Assembly (NCBI RefSeq): GCF_000242455.2
Contig: NC_019892.1
Location: forward strand, 5,060,744 to 5,124,743
Direction of reading: 5' to 3'
Length of the DNA stretch: 64,000 nucleotides
Source: Singulisphaera acidiphila DSM 18658
Lineage (GTDB): Bacteria > Planctomycetota > Planctomycetia > Isosphaerales > Isosphaeraceae
The notes beneath the pieces are model-generated. The model worked only from the letters and a program-made list of their open reading frames with translations, was not told where the DNA came from and ran no database searches. Each line of letters starts with the position of its first letter. Positions within the stretch are counted from its first letter, which is position 1. Made by a program: the position numbers and the translations under genes. Positions 8,464 to 17,029 of this stretch are shown here, in pieces.

Positions 8464-9078
8464 TTACGGCGTTTCGTCCTTGAAGCTCGCAAGCATCGCC
8501 TCGAGTTCCTGGCGTCGTGGCACCAGCTCGGAGCGGACGGCGTATTGGTTGAGTCCGTAAATGCCGGCGAAAATCACCAGTTCCACGAGGACCAACCCCG
8601 CCATGATGAGAGCCGTCCACCAACCGCCCGCCCGCGCCTGCCAGGCGACCTGGGCGAAGAAGGCCAGGATTGCAAGAGCAGGGGGGAGCAGGTACCACCA
8701 GAGCAGATGACGGAGCAGCCAAATCTGATGCTCCACCTGCGCGATGGAACGCTCGACACGCTGACGAAGCGGTTCGCCCGGCTCAGGCGGCTGCCGTGGA
8801 TGACGCATCCGGTCCACCAGCATGTACCCGGCAATCCAGACCAGCGCCGGCACCATCAAATACCATGTCCAGGGCAAAGAGAGCTTCATTCCCAGGTAAA
8901 ACCACAAGGGTGTCATCAGAAGAGCGATGACCACTTCACGAAGGTCGCGACGGAAGATGATGGCGGTGAAAGACTGCTCGTTGCGTTGCACCTCTTTGAG
9001 GAGTCGTTCGGCATCGATCGTCAGGCGGGTTTGCGACGATTGCGTCTGCCAGACTTTTTGGAAGTCATCAAAATTCAT
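8464..9078 (-). CDS. Membrane protein, likely anti-sigma/regulatory partner of the upstream ECF sigma factor
   Basis: The 204-residue protein has an N-terminal cytoplasmic part (MNFDDFQKVWQTQSSQ, residues 1-50) and four predicted membrane segments. These are near residues 50-66 (VIALLMTPLWFYLGM), 72-88 (WYLMVPALVWIAGYMLV), 127-147 (WYLLPPALAILAFFAQV) and 155-175 (ALIMAGLVLVELVIFAGI). The start overlaps the end of the sigma gene by 11 bases, which implies translational coupling. That arrangement is usual for anti-sigma factors. No zinc-binding (ZAS) motif is visible, so the mechanism is uncertain. A 160-base internal piece is duplicated at 1-160. Confidence 0.8.
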   Translation of the reverse strand: MNFDDFQKVWQTQSSQTRLTIDAERLLKEVQRNEQSFTAIIFRRDLREVVIALLMTPLWFYLGMKLSLPWTWYLMVPALVWIAGYMLVDRMRHPRQPPEPGEPLRQRVERSIAQVEHQIWLLRHLLWWYLLPPALAILAFFAQVAWQARAGGWWTALIMAGLVLVELVIFAGIYGLNQYAVRSELVPRRQELEAMLASFKDETP

Positions 9079-9598
9079 AAGACTCCCCTTTCATGAGTTC
9101 GCCCAAAGCTTTTTTCGCTCGATTTAGCTTCACGCCCACGTTGCTTTCGGAGATGCCCAGCACCTCGGCCATCTGCCGGTAGCTCAAGTCGTCCAGGTAG
9201 AGCAGGACCAGGGCCGCCTCGGTTTTGGCCAGTTGGCGAATTGCGGCATAGAGTCGTTCGACCGCTTCGCGCTGAACCAGTTGCTGGGCGCTGTCCAACC
9301 CGGCGGAGACGGGCAGGTCTTCCACGACAAGAACCGGTTTTTGGCGTGCTCGTCGTCGGTGTTCCTTGCGGTGCCAGCCGAGCGCGGTGTTGATCGCCAC
9401 GCGGTAGAACCAGGTGGATGCGCTGGCCCTCCCCTGGAACTGTGGCAAGGAGCACCAAACCTGGAGCAGGATTTCCTGGACCAAGTCCTGGCAGTCCTCG
9501 GTCGTGAGCGTGTAGGCGCGGGCCACCTTCAGGACGGCGCCGTTGTGCTCAACGAGCCAGCTCTTGAACAGGGACTCTAAATTTTCATCATCGACCAA
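9068..9598 (-). CDS. ECF-family RNA polymerase sigma factor
   Basis: The 176-residue protein has region 2 (SLFKSWLVEHNGAVLKVARA; DLVQEILLQVWCSLPQF, then STWFYRVAINTALGWHRKE) and region 4 (QLAKTEAALVLLYLDDLSYR followed by QMAEVLGISESNVGVKLNRA). It therefore binds core polymerase and recognises -35/-10 promoter elements. The downstream membrane protein gene overlaps by 11 bases and is the probable regulator. The start at 9598 (ATG) has a purine-rich aaaggagct a few bases upstream. Confidence 0.93.
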   Translation of the reverse strand: MVDDENLESLFKSWLVEHNGAVLKVARAYTLTTEDCQDLVQEILLQVWCSLPQFQGRASASTWFYRVAINTALGWHRKEHRRRARQKPVLVVEDLPVSAGLDSAQQLVQREAVERLYAAIRQLAKTEAALVLLYLDDLSYRQMAEVLGISESNVGVKLNRAKKALGELMKGESYEF

Positions 9599-9755
9599 TT
9601 CGGAGCTCCTTTCCCCGAAGTATTGGTAGCCTGAAGCGCCCTTTATTTACAAGAATGATGCGCCGGCCCCACTGCTGGCGCAAGGGAGAGTGGACCCTCG
9701 GATTTGGGACCACCCGGCAAATGATCCTCGACGAGGTTTAAACCGAGGGCAACGC

Positions 9756-9893
9756 AGAGTCCGAATCCGCAAGAAGTATGCTTCCGCCTTCAATGCGGCC
9801 AAGCAGTCGAAGACGATTGCCGAGTTGACGATAAGCAATTCGAGGTCCACCCGGTCCAGATCGGCCGGTATCTCAACAAAGCATTTCGTAGGG
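9756..9893 (+). pseudogene. Remnant of an IS3-type orfA transposase
   Basis: One frame reads RVRIRKKYASAFNAAKQSKT, then IAEL. After a frame slip, the next frame reads FEVHPVQIGRYLNKAFRR. Together this is the N-terminal helix-turn-helix protein (orfA) of IS3-type elements, whose consensus runs RKKYSPEFKA..IAELA..Y.VHP.QI..WK. The internal part is missing and no orfB is seen. The remnant runs to within 10 bases of the following 101-aa gene. Confidence 0.6.
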
Positions 9894-9902
9894 TATTGAG
9901 GC

Positions 9903-10208
9903 ATGGATACTGAAGCAGCGAAGGTGAAGGCAGCCCAGATTTTGGCGGACCTGGGAATGGCTTCCGTCCCGGGCGATTGGCGTGGCTGTGACGCCATCTG
10001 GCCAGCCCTTGAAGAAATGGCCAACGAGGGTTCTACGGTGTTGGTCAAGATCGACGGCGAGCGGGTGGGCGAGGACGATAATGGGCGGTACACCGTTGTC
10101 GTGTCCGGCGGCCCGCTCGGCGAAAATTACTTTCATATGGATGCTACAACCCTTGAAGAGGGTCTGGCGAAGGCGATCCCCCACTTTGCGCAGGCACGCT
10201 GGAAGTAA
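9903..10208 (+). CDS. 101-aa hypothetical protein, copy 1 of a duplicated gene
   Basis: The protein starts MDTEAAKVKAAQILADLG and is nearly identical to the protein at 13811-14116 (a handful of substitutions, same length). It is acidic. It has an N-terminal helix, the segment IWPALEEMANEGSTVLVKID, a GGPLGENYF turn and a C-terminal helix (LEEGLAKAIPHFAQARWK). No signal peptide or membrane segment. The family is not recognised; size and acidity would suit an immunity or antitoxin-like role, but no partner toxin is adjacent. The bases just before the start match copy 2 as well, so the duplication includes the leader. Confidence 0.75.
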   Translation: MDTEAAKVKAAQILADLGMASVPGDWRGCDAIWPALEEMANEGSTVLVKIDGERVGEDDNGRYTVVVSGGPLGENYFHMDATTLEEGLAKAIPHFAQARWK

Positions 10209-10324
10209 TCGGACGTAGCCATTGGTCTTCAATGGAGAAACGGTTTTCGCCGGCTCGGACGAAGGCGATTGTGATGCCTGATCTTGGGTACGGTAGGTCA
10301 TATCGTGGGCCGGTTCCGTGCGGG

Positions 10325-10385
10325 TCTATGGCTGGTGTGGTCACATCACCGCCATCTTCCCGGTTGGGTCGGCCTTCGTTGATTC
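10325..10385. repeat. Decayed end of the second transposase family (copy e)
   Basis: The sequence ggctggtgtggt..accgccatc.tcccggt.ggg.cggcc is shared with the ends at 24145-24205, 25560-25620, 28560-28618 (reverse) and 55745-55800. At those sites it lies directly upstream of transposase N-termini. Here no coding part remains. Confidence 0.5.
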
Positions 10386-10424
10386 AGGGATTCAACGCCC
10401 GTGAGGCGTCGGAGAGCCCTCGCC

Positions 10425-10914
10425 ATGACGCGATTGCGGGACGAAGTCGAGGTCTGTGCTACAGCATTGGAAGTCGGCATATGAGATGTTGCTGATGTTG
10501 TTGCGTGGTCCGACGCTCAGATTCTCCGCGAAGATCCACCACTCGGGACGTTATGCGAGGTGTCGCTGGCGCACGATCGTTACCGGCAAGATGTCGTGCG
10601 CATGTTGCGAGAGTGCCCCGGGTAGCCGGACAAGTCCAACGTCTGCCGGCTCCTTGTCAGGCTGGCCAACAATCGACTGAAGGACGACATGGAGCGTGTC
10701 GATCAGCTTGCTTCGACGCTCTATTCAGATGGCCGTCGCCGACAAGATCGAGGATTCGCACTTGAGGGAGGTCGTATGGTAGGCATGGGATGCCCTCTAT
10801 CTCGGAGCGATCCAGGAATCTCGGGAGCAGGTCGTCGGGCAGATGGTGGACGCACTTGATCGAGTCGCCACCAACGCAGCGATCACTTGGTCATGCGGGA
10901 TCGGAGTTCGGTGA
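10425..10914 (+). pseudogene. Degenerate gene of unknown family (two in-frame stops, one frameshift, one further stop)
   Basis: From the ATG at 10425 one frame reads MTRLRDEVEVCATALEVGI, stop, DVADVVAWSDAQILREDPPL, and continues through EVSLAHDRYRQDVVRML to another stop at 10623-10625. It resumes PDKSNVCRLLVRLANNRLKD up to about 10727. The frame then shifts to MAVADKIEDSHLREVVW, stop, AWDALYLGAIQESREQVVGQ, and ends at the TGA at 10912-10914. The helical, charged composition is clearly protein-like across every break, so this is a decayed real gene of about 160 codons. Family not recognised. It lies between the two 101-aa gene copies. Confidence 0.65.
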
Positions 10915-11312
10915 GTCGACTGGCCTCGACCTGCGGTGTCGCCCTGTCAAGGGACTCCACCTCCCGTCTCACGGCTGACCAATCCGTGGCCGCGCCTACC
11001 GACAGACATCGTCGGACAGCCGAATGCAGGAAGCCCCGGAAAATGCGGTCTCTTGGCACCACCCAGTGAATCGCGGTTGGAGATGCCGGCAATGGGTTTT
11101 TAGTGATTTATAGACATCATTGATTTTAGCCATTGCCGAATCGAGGCGGCTCTTTTTTTTGCAATCCAATCTCCGCTGTCCAAGGCCGTCATCCTCGCCG
11201 ACGAAGTCGTCTTTGGAAAGACAATCGAGGCAGGTATACTCGAAAGGACGCGTGAGCGACGCGATGCCGAGAGTGGGTGACCACCGAGAAGCTGGCGGGA
11301 AGGAGTTTGTCG
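10915..11312. other. Intergenic, no gene recognised
   Basis: No supported coding frame. The aaggag at 11300-11305 near the right end belongs to the next gene. Confidence 0.4.
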
Positions 11313-11729
11313 ATGTCTGAGGAGTCTGTCGTCCGCGACCTCTTCGACCGATGGGAACAGGTGTGGCATGAGGGCCGGTACGACCTGGTCGCCGAATGCG
11401 TGGCGCAGGTCTATACCCGGCACGACGAATCGGGCACTCGGCGGGTGATGCCGGAGGAATACGCGGCGGAGATTGCCGCCGGCCAGCGGGAGCGGCCGAA
11501 CACACGCTTCGTCGTGTACGACCATGGAATCGTCGGCGACCGCGCGTGGTTCCGTTTTACGCGGATGTGGACCGACCCGAGCACCGGCGAGACTCGCACT
11601 CAGGCGGGCATGCAACTCTACCGGGTCGAGGGAGGCAAACTCGCGGAGACCTGGCTCTCGCTGCACAAGCCGGGCTCGGCATGGCCCGACGCCACCGGGC
11701 AGGAGCACTGGACGAGCAAACGCGCATAA
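11313..11729 (+). CDS. SnoaL/NTF2-like protein
   Basis: The 138-residue protein starts MSEESVVRDLFDRWEQVWHE with aaggag upstream (a longer frame opens at 11277 but lacks a ribosome site). It has the NTF2/SnoaL cone fold pattern: an N-terminal helix (VVRDLFDRWEQVWHEGRYDL), a second helix, RFVVYDHGIVGDRAWFRFTR, and the last strands GMQLYRVEGGKLAETWLSLH. Members bind or cyclise small hydrophobic molecules, or simply act as ligand-binding folds. The substrate cannot be inferred. It stands alone. Confidence 0.82.
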   Translation: MSEESVVRDLFDRWEQVWHEGRYDLVAECVAQVYTRHDESGTRRVMPEEYAAEIAAGQRERPNTRFVVYDHGIVGDRAWFRFTRMWTDPSTGETRTQAGMQLYRVEGGKLAETWLSLHKPGSAWPDATGQEHWTSKRA

Positions 11730-11982
11730 ACCAGCGAGTGATCGGCGTAAGCCTCCGGGATTTCCAAAGGGGCGCTTGCGCCGGCACTGGCTTCGGTCGC
11801 TGCTTGGCCGACAGCCGATCATGGCTTCATCGTGACGGCCCATCCAAGGTCCTGACTTTGAGAGGAGCGTCGCCTCCTCCAGCGTCCGGGACAACACGCT
11901 GCACAAGGAGCGTTGAACTCCCCCGCTGCACTGCTTGACCCCCTTCGGTGATCGCACAACCCGGTCTTGCCGAGAGCCGAAG

Positions 11983-12576
11983 TCAGGCGACTGACTCCTG
12001 GCCATCACCCGGTCCCCCAGTCTGAGGAGCAGTGGCAGGCGGAGCGGCCTGGGCGTCATTGGCCGGTTCACGCCGCGACGCGAAATAGCAGGCAACCCAG
12101 CCACCGACGAACGCCCAGAGCAAGGCTTCCAGCGCCTCGCCGATCCGCATGTACTCGGGGATGTTCGGAGGCTGCACTCCGCCAAATCCGCCGCCTGTTT
12201 CCGCCGCTCCCACGATCCCGACGGGTACGCTTTGGAAACCGGCAGCGGGGCTGCCTTGAGGGACACGTTGGAGGACATCTGCAAGATAGGTGAAGAGATT
12301 CGGGGCCAGCAGATACGGCCCGACTCTCTCGCCAAGCCAAGGGGCGTAGATCAGGAGCAGGTAGCTCCAGCCGAGGGTTGCGAAACCCGACCAGTAGATC
12401 CGCCGCATGCCTCGCTCGAAAGCGACTCCGAGAAGCGAGCAGATCATCACGAAAAAGGTGATCGAGGTCATCGCCCCGGCCCACTGCGCAGAGCCGCTAT
12501 GGATCGCGGCGAGCCCGACGGCGACGACCGCCACGACGAGGACGATATGGCCGATGGTGATCCGGGGGCGTTTCAT
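11983..12576 (-). CDS. Planctomycete-type small membrane protein
   Basis: The 197-residue protein opens MKRPRITIGHIVLVVAVVAV, a basic N-terminus and first membrane helix typical of a large uncharacterised planctomycete set. Further helices are near residues 36-53 (SITFFVMICSLLGVAFER), 60-78 (WSGFATLGWSYLLLIYAPW) and 150-168 (ALEALLWAFVGGWVACYF). A G/P-rich loop lies between, and the cytoplasmic tail is rich in A, P and Q. No catalytic motif is visible. It stands alone, convergent with the SnoaL-like gene. Confidence 0.75.
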   Translation of the reverse strand: MKRPRITIGHIVLVVAVVAVGLAAIHSGSAQWAGAMTSITFFVMICSLLGVAFERGMRRIYWSGFATLGWSYLLLIYAPWLGERVGPYLLAPNLFTYLADVLQRVPQGSPAAGFQSVPVGIVGAAETGGGFGGVQPPNIPEYMRIGEALEALLWAFVGGWVACYFASRREPANDAQAAPPATAPQTGGPGDGQESVA

Positions 12577-12709
12577 GCGAGTTCCCTGGGGTTTTGGAGC
12601 CTGGAAAAGCCCGCCTCACCGCGTGCCGCCGAGATTCGGTAAGCCTTGCGATTATCCGCCCTGGCTAGCTGATGGGCAAGCATGTTCACCGGGGCATTTC
12701 GGGTGTCCC

Positions 12710-12910
12710 TCAACTCGGTCCGTCACACCCCTTGAATGCTCCAGCAGGTAGCCTCCACGTCTCGCCAGGTTCCCGGAAGAACATCTCTGCCGTGAACGCA
12801 TCGGGCGACATGGCGAGCGCCCGCAGTTCTGAAGGCTTGTTGGATTGGTCCTCCTGGCCGCAAGCTCTCAGTCGAGTCACAGACAACACCTTGTCCTGGT
12901 CATCTGTCAA
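12710..12910 (-). pseudogene. Possible remnant of an N-acetyltransferase N-terminus
   Basis: A 66-codon frame reads MTDDQDKVLSVTRLRACG, then SELRALAMSPDAFTAEMFFR and EPGETWRL. The stretch LRALAMSPDAF..E..F..E.W resembles the first helix and strand of GNAT proteins (LRLRAL..SPDAFG). No acetyl-CoA binding motif follows, so it would be a fragment. The evidence is a weak pattern match. The rest of 12577-12974 shows nothing. Confidence 0.25.
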
Positions 12911-12974
12911 ACCCGGAGGGCGTACCTACCGGGTGACCTGGGAGCGACGATTATCGGCTGATGTCACCTGGCAT

Positions 12975-13559
12975 CTATTGGAGGATGACGCCGAGATCCA
13001 AGCCCGCCGTCCCATCCGGATCAAGGGAGGCGGAGTAGGTGACAGAATTATCTGCACCTACAAGGTACTGCTCCGAATAATTGGAGTAGGGGACCCACGA
13101 GTCCGATAATATTGCTCCAACGTTCACAGTGGCGAGGTGTCCGCCTTGAGGTTGGGCCTGAATATTCACGATCGATCCAGCCCATGAACTCATGTTGTTG
13201 GCAAATGCTGAAAAATACGCTGTGCGAGCAGTGGGAACGGCCGTGAAGCCGGAGATTAGGGACGCCATCTGCTGGTAGAGTTGCTTGTCCGTAGAATCAA
13301 GACCGAGACCAGAGTCAACATTGACCCAAGGGATCGGCGGAATCGCGTCGTTTGCCATCAGAAGGTTTGCCGCTGCAACCCCTCCAAGATCCTTCGTCGC
13401 CACCGGAATCGAGGCGCCCTCGAATTGCATTATCCTCGTGTTTCTGACGTTCTTGCGCGATCTGTGATGTTGTGCGTAATGGGTTCCAACAAGGGCCACG
13501 AGTAGAACCACCAAGAGAATCATCGCGAAACGATTCTTGAATCGCATAAGAGATCTCAT
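12975..13559 (-). CDS. Hypothetical membrane-anchored protein
   Basis: The likely product is 194 residues, starting MRSLMRFKNRFAMILLVVLL; a longer open frame exists, but the membrane anchor at residues 12-30 marks the real N-terminus. After the anchor a short basic stretch (HHRSRKNVRNTR) leads to an extracytoplasmic part. It is rich in A, S, V and N, with LLMANDAIPPIPWVNVDSGL and DSWVPYSNYSEQYLVGADNS near the C-terminus. No known motif or cysteine pairs. It lies between the two 101-aa gene copies, with more A/T than the flanking housekeeping genes. Confidence 0.65.
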   Translation of the reverse strand: MRSLMRFKNRFAMILLVVLLVALVGTHYAQHHRSRKNVRNTRIMQFEGASIPVATKDLGGVAAANLLMANDAIPPIPWVNVDSGLGLDSTDKQLYQQMASLISGFTAVPTARTAYFSAFANNMSSWAGSIVNIQAQPQGGHLATVNVGAILSDSWVPYSNYSEQYLVGADNSVTYSASLDPDGTAGLDLGVILQ

Positions 13560-13810
13560 TGATTGGGAAATCTTAAATGGTAAAGTAGTCTTGCTGGTCT
13601 TTGTTGTCGTGGCCTTGAAGGCTTTCAACGGCCACCTCTGGAGGTTTCCACCGCCATCAGGAATCAATAATGCCAGGGTTTGGTCCGTTGTCGAGAAAGG
13701 CTTAGAAGCGTCCCAGTTCTGGAATTGTGCTAGAGCTGACATGCTAGCGACGCAATAAGTTTTGGTGTTTTTTTATGCATCTGAATAAAGGGCTTCGGGG
13801 GTATTGAGGC

Positions 13811-14116
13811 ATGGATACTGAAGCGGCGAAGGTGAAGGCAGCCCAGATTTTGGCGGACCTGGGAATGGCTTCCGTCCCGGGCGATTGGCGTGGCTGTGAC
13901 GCCATCTGGCCAGCCCTTGAAGAAATGGCCAACGAGGGCTCTACGGTTCTGATCAAGATCGACGGCGAGCGGGTGGGTAAGGACGATAATGGGCGGTACA
14001 CCGTTGCCGTGTCCGGCGGCCCGCTCGGCGAAAATTACTTTCGTATGGACACCATAAATCTCGAAGAGGGCCTGGCGAAGGCGATCCTCCACTTTGCACA
14101 GGCACGCTGGAAATAA
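13811..14116 (+). CDS. 101-aa hypothetical protein, copy 2
   Basis: Same protein as 9903-10208. Visible changes include V to I (VLIKIDG), E to K (GKDDNG), V to A (YTVAVSG), HMDATT to RMDTIN, and P to L before the final helix. The start MDTEAAKV and stop positions are the same. Similarity begins about 30 bases before the ATG (ggtattgaggc is shared) and continues about 20 bases past the stop, so a roughly 350-bp segment was duplicated and both copies kept open. Persistence of two intact copies in decayed surroundings suggests selection. Function unknown. Confidence 0.75.
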   Translation: MDTEAAKVKAAQILADLGMASVPGDWRGCDAIWPALEEMANEGSTVLIKIDGERVGKDDNGRYTVAVSGGPLGENYFRMDTINLEEGLAKAILHFAQARWK

Positions 14117-14389
14117 CCGGACGCAGGCATGCGTTTTGGATCATGTGAGATTTGTAAGTGAGAAAATGCTTGAAATAGAGTTGTATGCGGTGCGGCGAGC
14201 GTCCCGCACAAGCAGGGCAACCTGCTCCGTCTGGCTTCCACCCCCTCTGAGTTTGCGATTGCCAGGTCCAAGCCGTCCCTCAGCACCGGCATCGGAAGAT
14301 GGAGTAAACCTCCACATCGACGACCTTGACAATGACCCGTGACACGGTGATCGTGCGGCAGGGCAAGGGGCGGAAGGACCGGGTGATCC
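14117..14389. other. Intergenic, no gene recognised
   Basis: No supported feature beyond the 3' boundaries of the convergent genes on each side. Confidence 0.4.
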
Positions 14390-15493
14390 TTATTTTCGTG
14401 AGGATGGGGGGGCCGATGGATCCGGGGTGAAACCGCCGGCCGGGAGGACCGGGGCGCGTTCGAATGACTCGGGGATCGTGCCGGTCAGGCTTCCGAGAAA
14501 GGTCACGAGGCTTTTGACCTCGGAGTCGGAGAGTTCGGCGTTGAGCTGGACCTGCGCCATGATCCGAACGGCGCTCGGCAAGGTACGGACTGCGCCGTCG
14601 TGGAAGTAGGGGGGAGTCATCGCGACGTTGCGCAGGCCGGGCACCTTGAATTTGTAGAGGTCGGCGGGGTCGTTGGTGACGTCGAATCGGCCTTTGTCGA
14701 TGTTTTGGCTGCCGGTCGCCTTCCAGTAGTCGGAGATCAGGCCGAACTTGCGGAAGCTGAGGCCGCCGAGTCCTGGCCCTTTGTGGCAGTCGACACAGCC
14801 GGTGTCGAGGAACGTCCGGAGGCCGTCGCGTTCGGCCGGCGAGAGGGCGTCGGGCTTGCCTCGAAGGTAGTCGTCGAACCGGGAGGGCGCGATGAGCGTT
14901 CGCTCGTAAGCGCCGATGGCCTTGGCCCAGTTGTCTTCTGAGATGGGATTGGCCTCGCCGGGGAAGGCTGCCAGGAACAGGGGGGCGTAGCCGGGAATGG
15001 CCTTGATGCGGGCCATTGCGGTCGCGTAGTCCGGGTTGCCGAAGCCAGGCCCCAGCAAGGAGCGCTTCGCCTGCTCCTCGACGTTCGCGAACCGGCCGTC
15101 CCAGTGCTGCTTGAAGGCGAGCCCGGCGTTGAGCACCGTGGGGGCGTTGCGGGGGAGGGACTGGTCGTGCACGCCCAGCGACTTCGGCAGGGCGTCCGTG
15201 GCGTTGAGCGCGGGGAGATGGCACCTTGAGCAGCTCACGGCGCCATCGCTGGAAATGCGCGGGTCGAAGAAGAGTTTGCGGCCCAGTTGAACGCGTTCCG
15301 GACTGACCGGGAACTCCGGGGTTGCCATGTCCTTCGGGAGCGGCTCGAAGTGGCTCCGGGCCTCCTTCAAAAGGTCGGCGTCATCCCCCTCATCTCGCGC
15401 GATCGCCAGCGCGGAGCTTGCGACGAGGCCGACGGCGATCAGGCAAGCGACCCTGATGCGTCGGGTATCACCGAGAGGCAGTAGCGGTTTCAT
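14390..15493 (-). CDS. Di-haem cytochrome c peroxidase (CcpA/MauG family)
   Basis: The 367-residue protein starts MKPLLPLGDTRRIRVACLIA with a signal peptide ending near SSALAIA. Two haem-binding CxxCH motifs are present, CSRCH in the N-terminal lobe and CVDCH in the C-terminal lobe. Family motifs include LGRKLFFDPRISSDGAVSC, NAPTVLNAGLAFKQHWDGR, and near the end VPGLRNVAMTPPYFHDGAV. It should reduce hydrogen peroxide in the periplasm using electrons from small cytochromes or similar donors. The gene lies 77 bases downstream of dps on the same strand, so a shared peroxide-response operon is likely. The start at 15493 is chosen because the signal peptide begins there and a gagg lies upstream. 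Its tail is duplicated at 8101-8255. Confidence 0.93.
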   Translation of the reverse strand: MKPLLPLGDTRRIRVACLIAVGLVASSALAIARDEGDDADLLKEARSHFEPLPKDMATPEFPVSPERVQLGRKLFFDPRISSDGAVSCSRCHLPALNATDALPKSLGVHDQSLPRNAPTVLNAGLAFKQHWDGRFANVEEQAKRSLLGPGFGNPDYATAMARIKAIPGYAPLFLAAFPGEANPISEDNWAKAIGAYERTLIAPSRFDDYLRGKPDALSPAERDGLRTFLDTGCVDCHKGPGLGGLSFRKFGLISDYWKATGSQNIDKGRFDVTNDPADLYKFKVPGLRNVAMTPPYFHDGAVRTLPSAVRIMAQVQLNAELSDSEVKSLVTFLGSLTGTIPESFERAPVLPAGGFTPDPSAPPSSRK

Positions 15494-15570
15494 GGGGGCC
15501 TCAGCAGGCTTGGGCTCGGGTGAAGAGGGTGCGGCCTTGGGCCGCACCGCTTTGGGTTTGCCGGCTTCGC

Positions 15571-16053
15571 TCAATGTTCGGCTTGCGAGTGGGCCTCGAC
15601 GAACCAGAGCCACTTGTCGATGCCGCGCGAGACTTCGGTGAACAGGTCGGCCGTGTCGAGGTCGCCGAATTCGTTGGCCTCGTCGATCGCCTTCCGCGCG
15701 GACTTGCCGAAGGCGGCCAGGGCCGATGAGAGGGCCTCGACGTGGCTCCGTCCGTCGATCGCGGTGGCTGGGTATTCGGTCAGGGTCGAACGCTGGGCCA
15801 CGATCCGCGCGGTCCCCTCGGCCACGCCTCCGAGCTGGACCGCCCGCTCGGCGATCTCGTCCACGTAGTCTTCGACGGCCGAGTTGATCTCGTCGAACAG
15901 CTCGTGGAGGGCGATGAAGCTCGGCCCCTTGACATTCCAGTGGGCCTGCTTGGTTTGCGTTTGCAGGTCGATGCTGTCGGCCAGTCGTTCGTTGAGCAGC
16001 TTGATCGCCTTGATGCGGATTGTCTCGGCCAGATCATTCTTCGTCTTGAACAT
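15571..16053 (-). CDS. dps: Dps/ferritin-like DNA-protection protein
   Basis: The 160-residue protein has the Dps signature: LNERLADSIDLQTQTKQAHW then NVKGPSFIALHELFDE, with ferroxidase residues His (AHW), His (ALHE), Asp and Glu (LFDEI) from neighbouring subunits. The N-terminal region is short, with one Lys-rich end (MFKTKNDLA). Family members form dodecamers that oxidise ferrous iron with hydrogen peroxide and store it, and often bind DNA. A ggagg lies eight bases before ATG 16053; a GTG immediately upstream (16056) is also possible. It is followed by the peroxidase gene, together making a peroxide-defence pair. Confidence 0.93.
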   Translation of the reverse strand: MFKTKNDLAETIRIKAIKLLNERLADSIDLQTQTKQAHWNVKGPSFIALHELFDEINSAVEDYVDEIAERAVQLGGVAEGTARIVAQRSTLTEYPATAIDGRSHVEALSSALAAFGKSARKAIDEANEFGDLDTADLFTEVSRGIDKWLWFVEAHSQAEH

Positions 16054-16450
16054 CACGGGCCTCCAGGGTGTCTTCTTTTTGGAATGGTGAACCGACCTGA
16101 TCCGGGGCGTTGACTTCCCCTTTTATGTTTTGGGGGAGGCAATCGCCAAAAGAGGTCCGGAGGCGGCCGGTTGCCCTCAATCCGTTTCGCGGGGACTGTC
16201 GGGAAAACCCTTCATTCGGATTGCCGAAAGTCTTTGCGAAGGGGGGAGACCTTGAGGGGCATTAACCAGCATGCCAGCGTTTCGTGCACATTGCCAGCTT
16301 CCGACCTGACGCATCGACCCTCGGCCTTTTTGTCGTATGATTCACATGCAAGAGGAGAACGACGTTGGACTCGCGTGTGGCTCATCAAGGTTGGGACGTG
16401 CCGAGGCTTGCGCCCTTCTGGCTTGGGAGCGGGCCTTTGACGGAGGAGTG
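16054..16450. other. Divergent promoter region, no gene recognised
   Basis: This 397-base gap lies between dps (minus) and the sigma factor gene (plus). It must contain both promoters. I cannot point to a Fur, PerR or OxyR-type box with confidence. Confidence 0.4.
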
Positions 16451-17029
16451 ATGGAGGACTTGCCGAGGCAGGATTTGACCCTGATCCTGGGCCGGGCCCG
16501 GGCCGGGGACGAGCAGGCCAGGGATGAACTGATCGCCTTGATCTACGACGAGTTGCGCCAGGTGGCTTCGCGGCTGATGCGGCGGGAGCGGACCGACCAC
16601 ACCCTTTCGCCCACTGCGGTGGTCCACGAGGCGGTCATCCGCCTGCTGGGCGACGCCGTCTTCGACCGGGCGGCGGATCGGAGCTTTTTGTTCGCCTCGG
16701 CTGCCAGGGCGATGCGGGAGGTCCTCATCGACCACGCGCGGCGAAGGGCCGCCGACCGGCGGGGCGGGGGGCGGCAGCGGATCCCCCTCGACCTGGTCCT
16801 GGACTACTTCGACGAGCAAGGGCTGGATGTCGTCGCGGTCCACGAGGCCCTCGACCGCCTTTCCGCCTGGAACGAGCGCCAGGGGCAGGTCATGACCTTG
16901 CGCTACTTCGGCGGCCTGACCGTCCCCGAGGTCGCCGCGGCGCTCGATGTCTCGGTTGTCACCGTGGAGCGCGACTGGCGCCTGGCGCGGGCCTGGCTCG
17001 GCGGTCAACTCCGGGAGGGGGATCTGTGA
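16451..17029 (+). CDS. ECF-type sigma factor (TIGR02999-like), coupled to a Ser/Thr kinase
   Basis: The 192-residue protein starts MEDLPRQDLTLILGRARAGD; a longer frame upstream is rejected because ggaggag sits just before this ATG. Region 2 reads LIALIYDELRQVASRLMRRE then LSPTAVVHEAVIRLL, and FLFASAARAMREVLIDHARR, the pattern of the planctomycete-abundant TIGR02999 sigma group. Region 4 reads QVMTLRYFGGLTVPEVAAAL and VSVVTVERDWRLARAWL. The stop overlaps the GTG start of the kinase gene by four bases (gtga). Family knowledge links this sigma group to kinases, suggesting the kinase controls sigma activity by phosphorylation. That is inference here. Confidence 0.9.
   Translation: MEDLPRQDLTLILGRARAGDEQARDELIALIYDELRQVASRLMRRERTDHTLSPTAVVHEAVIRLLGDAVFDRAADRSFLFASAARAMREVLIDHARRRAADRRGGGRQRIPLDLVLDYFDEQGLDVVAVHEALDRLSAWNERQGQVMTLRYFGGLTVPEVAAALDVSVVTVERDWRLARAWLGGQLREGDL

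Noticed and set aside
12672..13109. Plus-strand 145-codon frame
   Set aside because: No ribosome site, overlaps the end of a better minus-strand gene, and no protein-like pattern.
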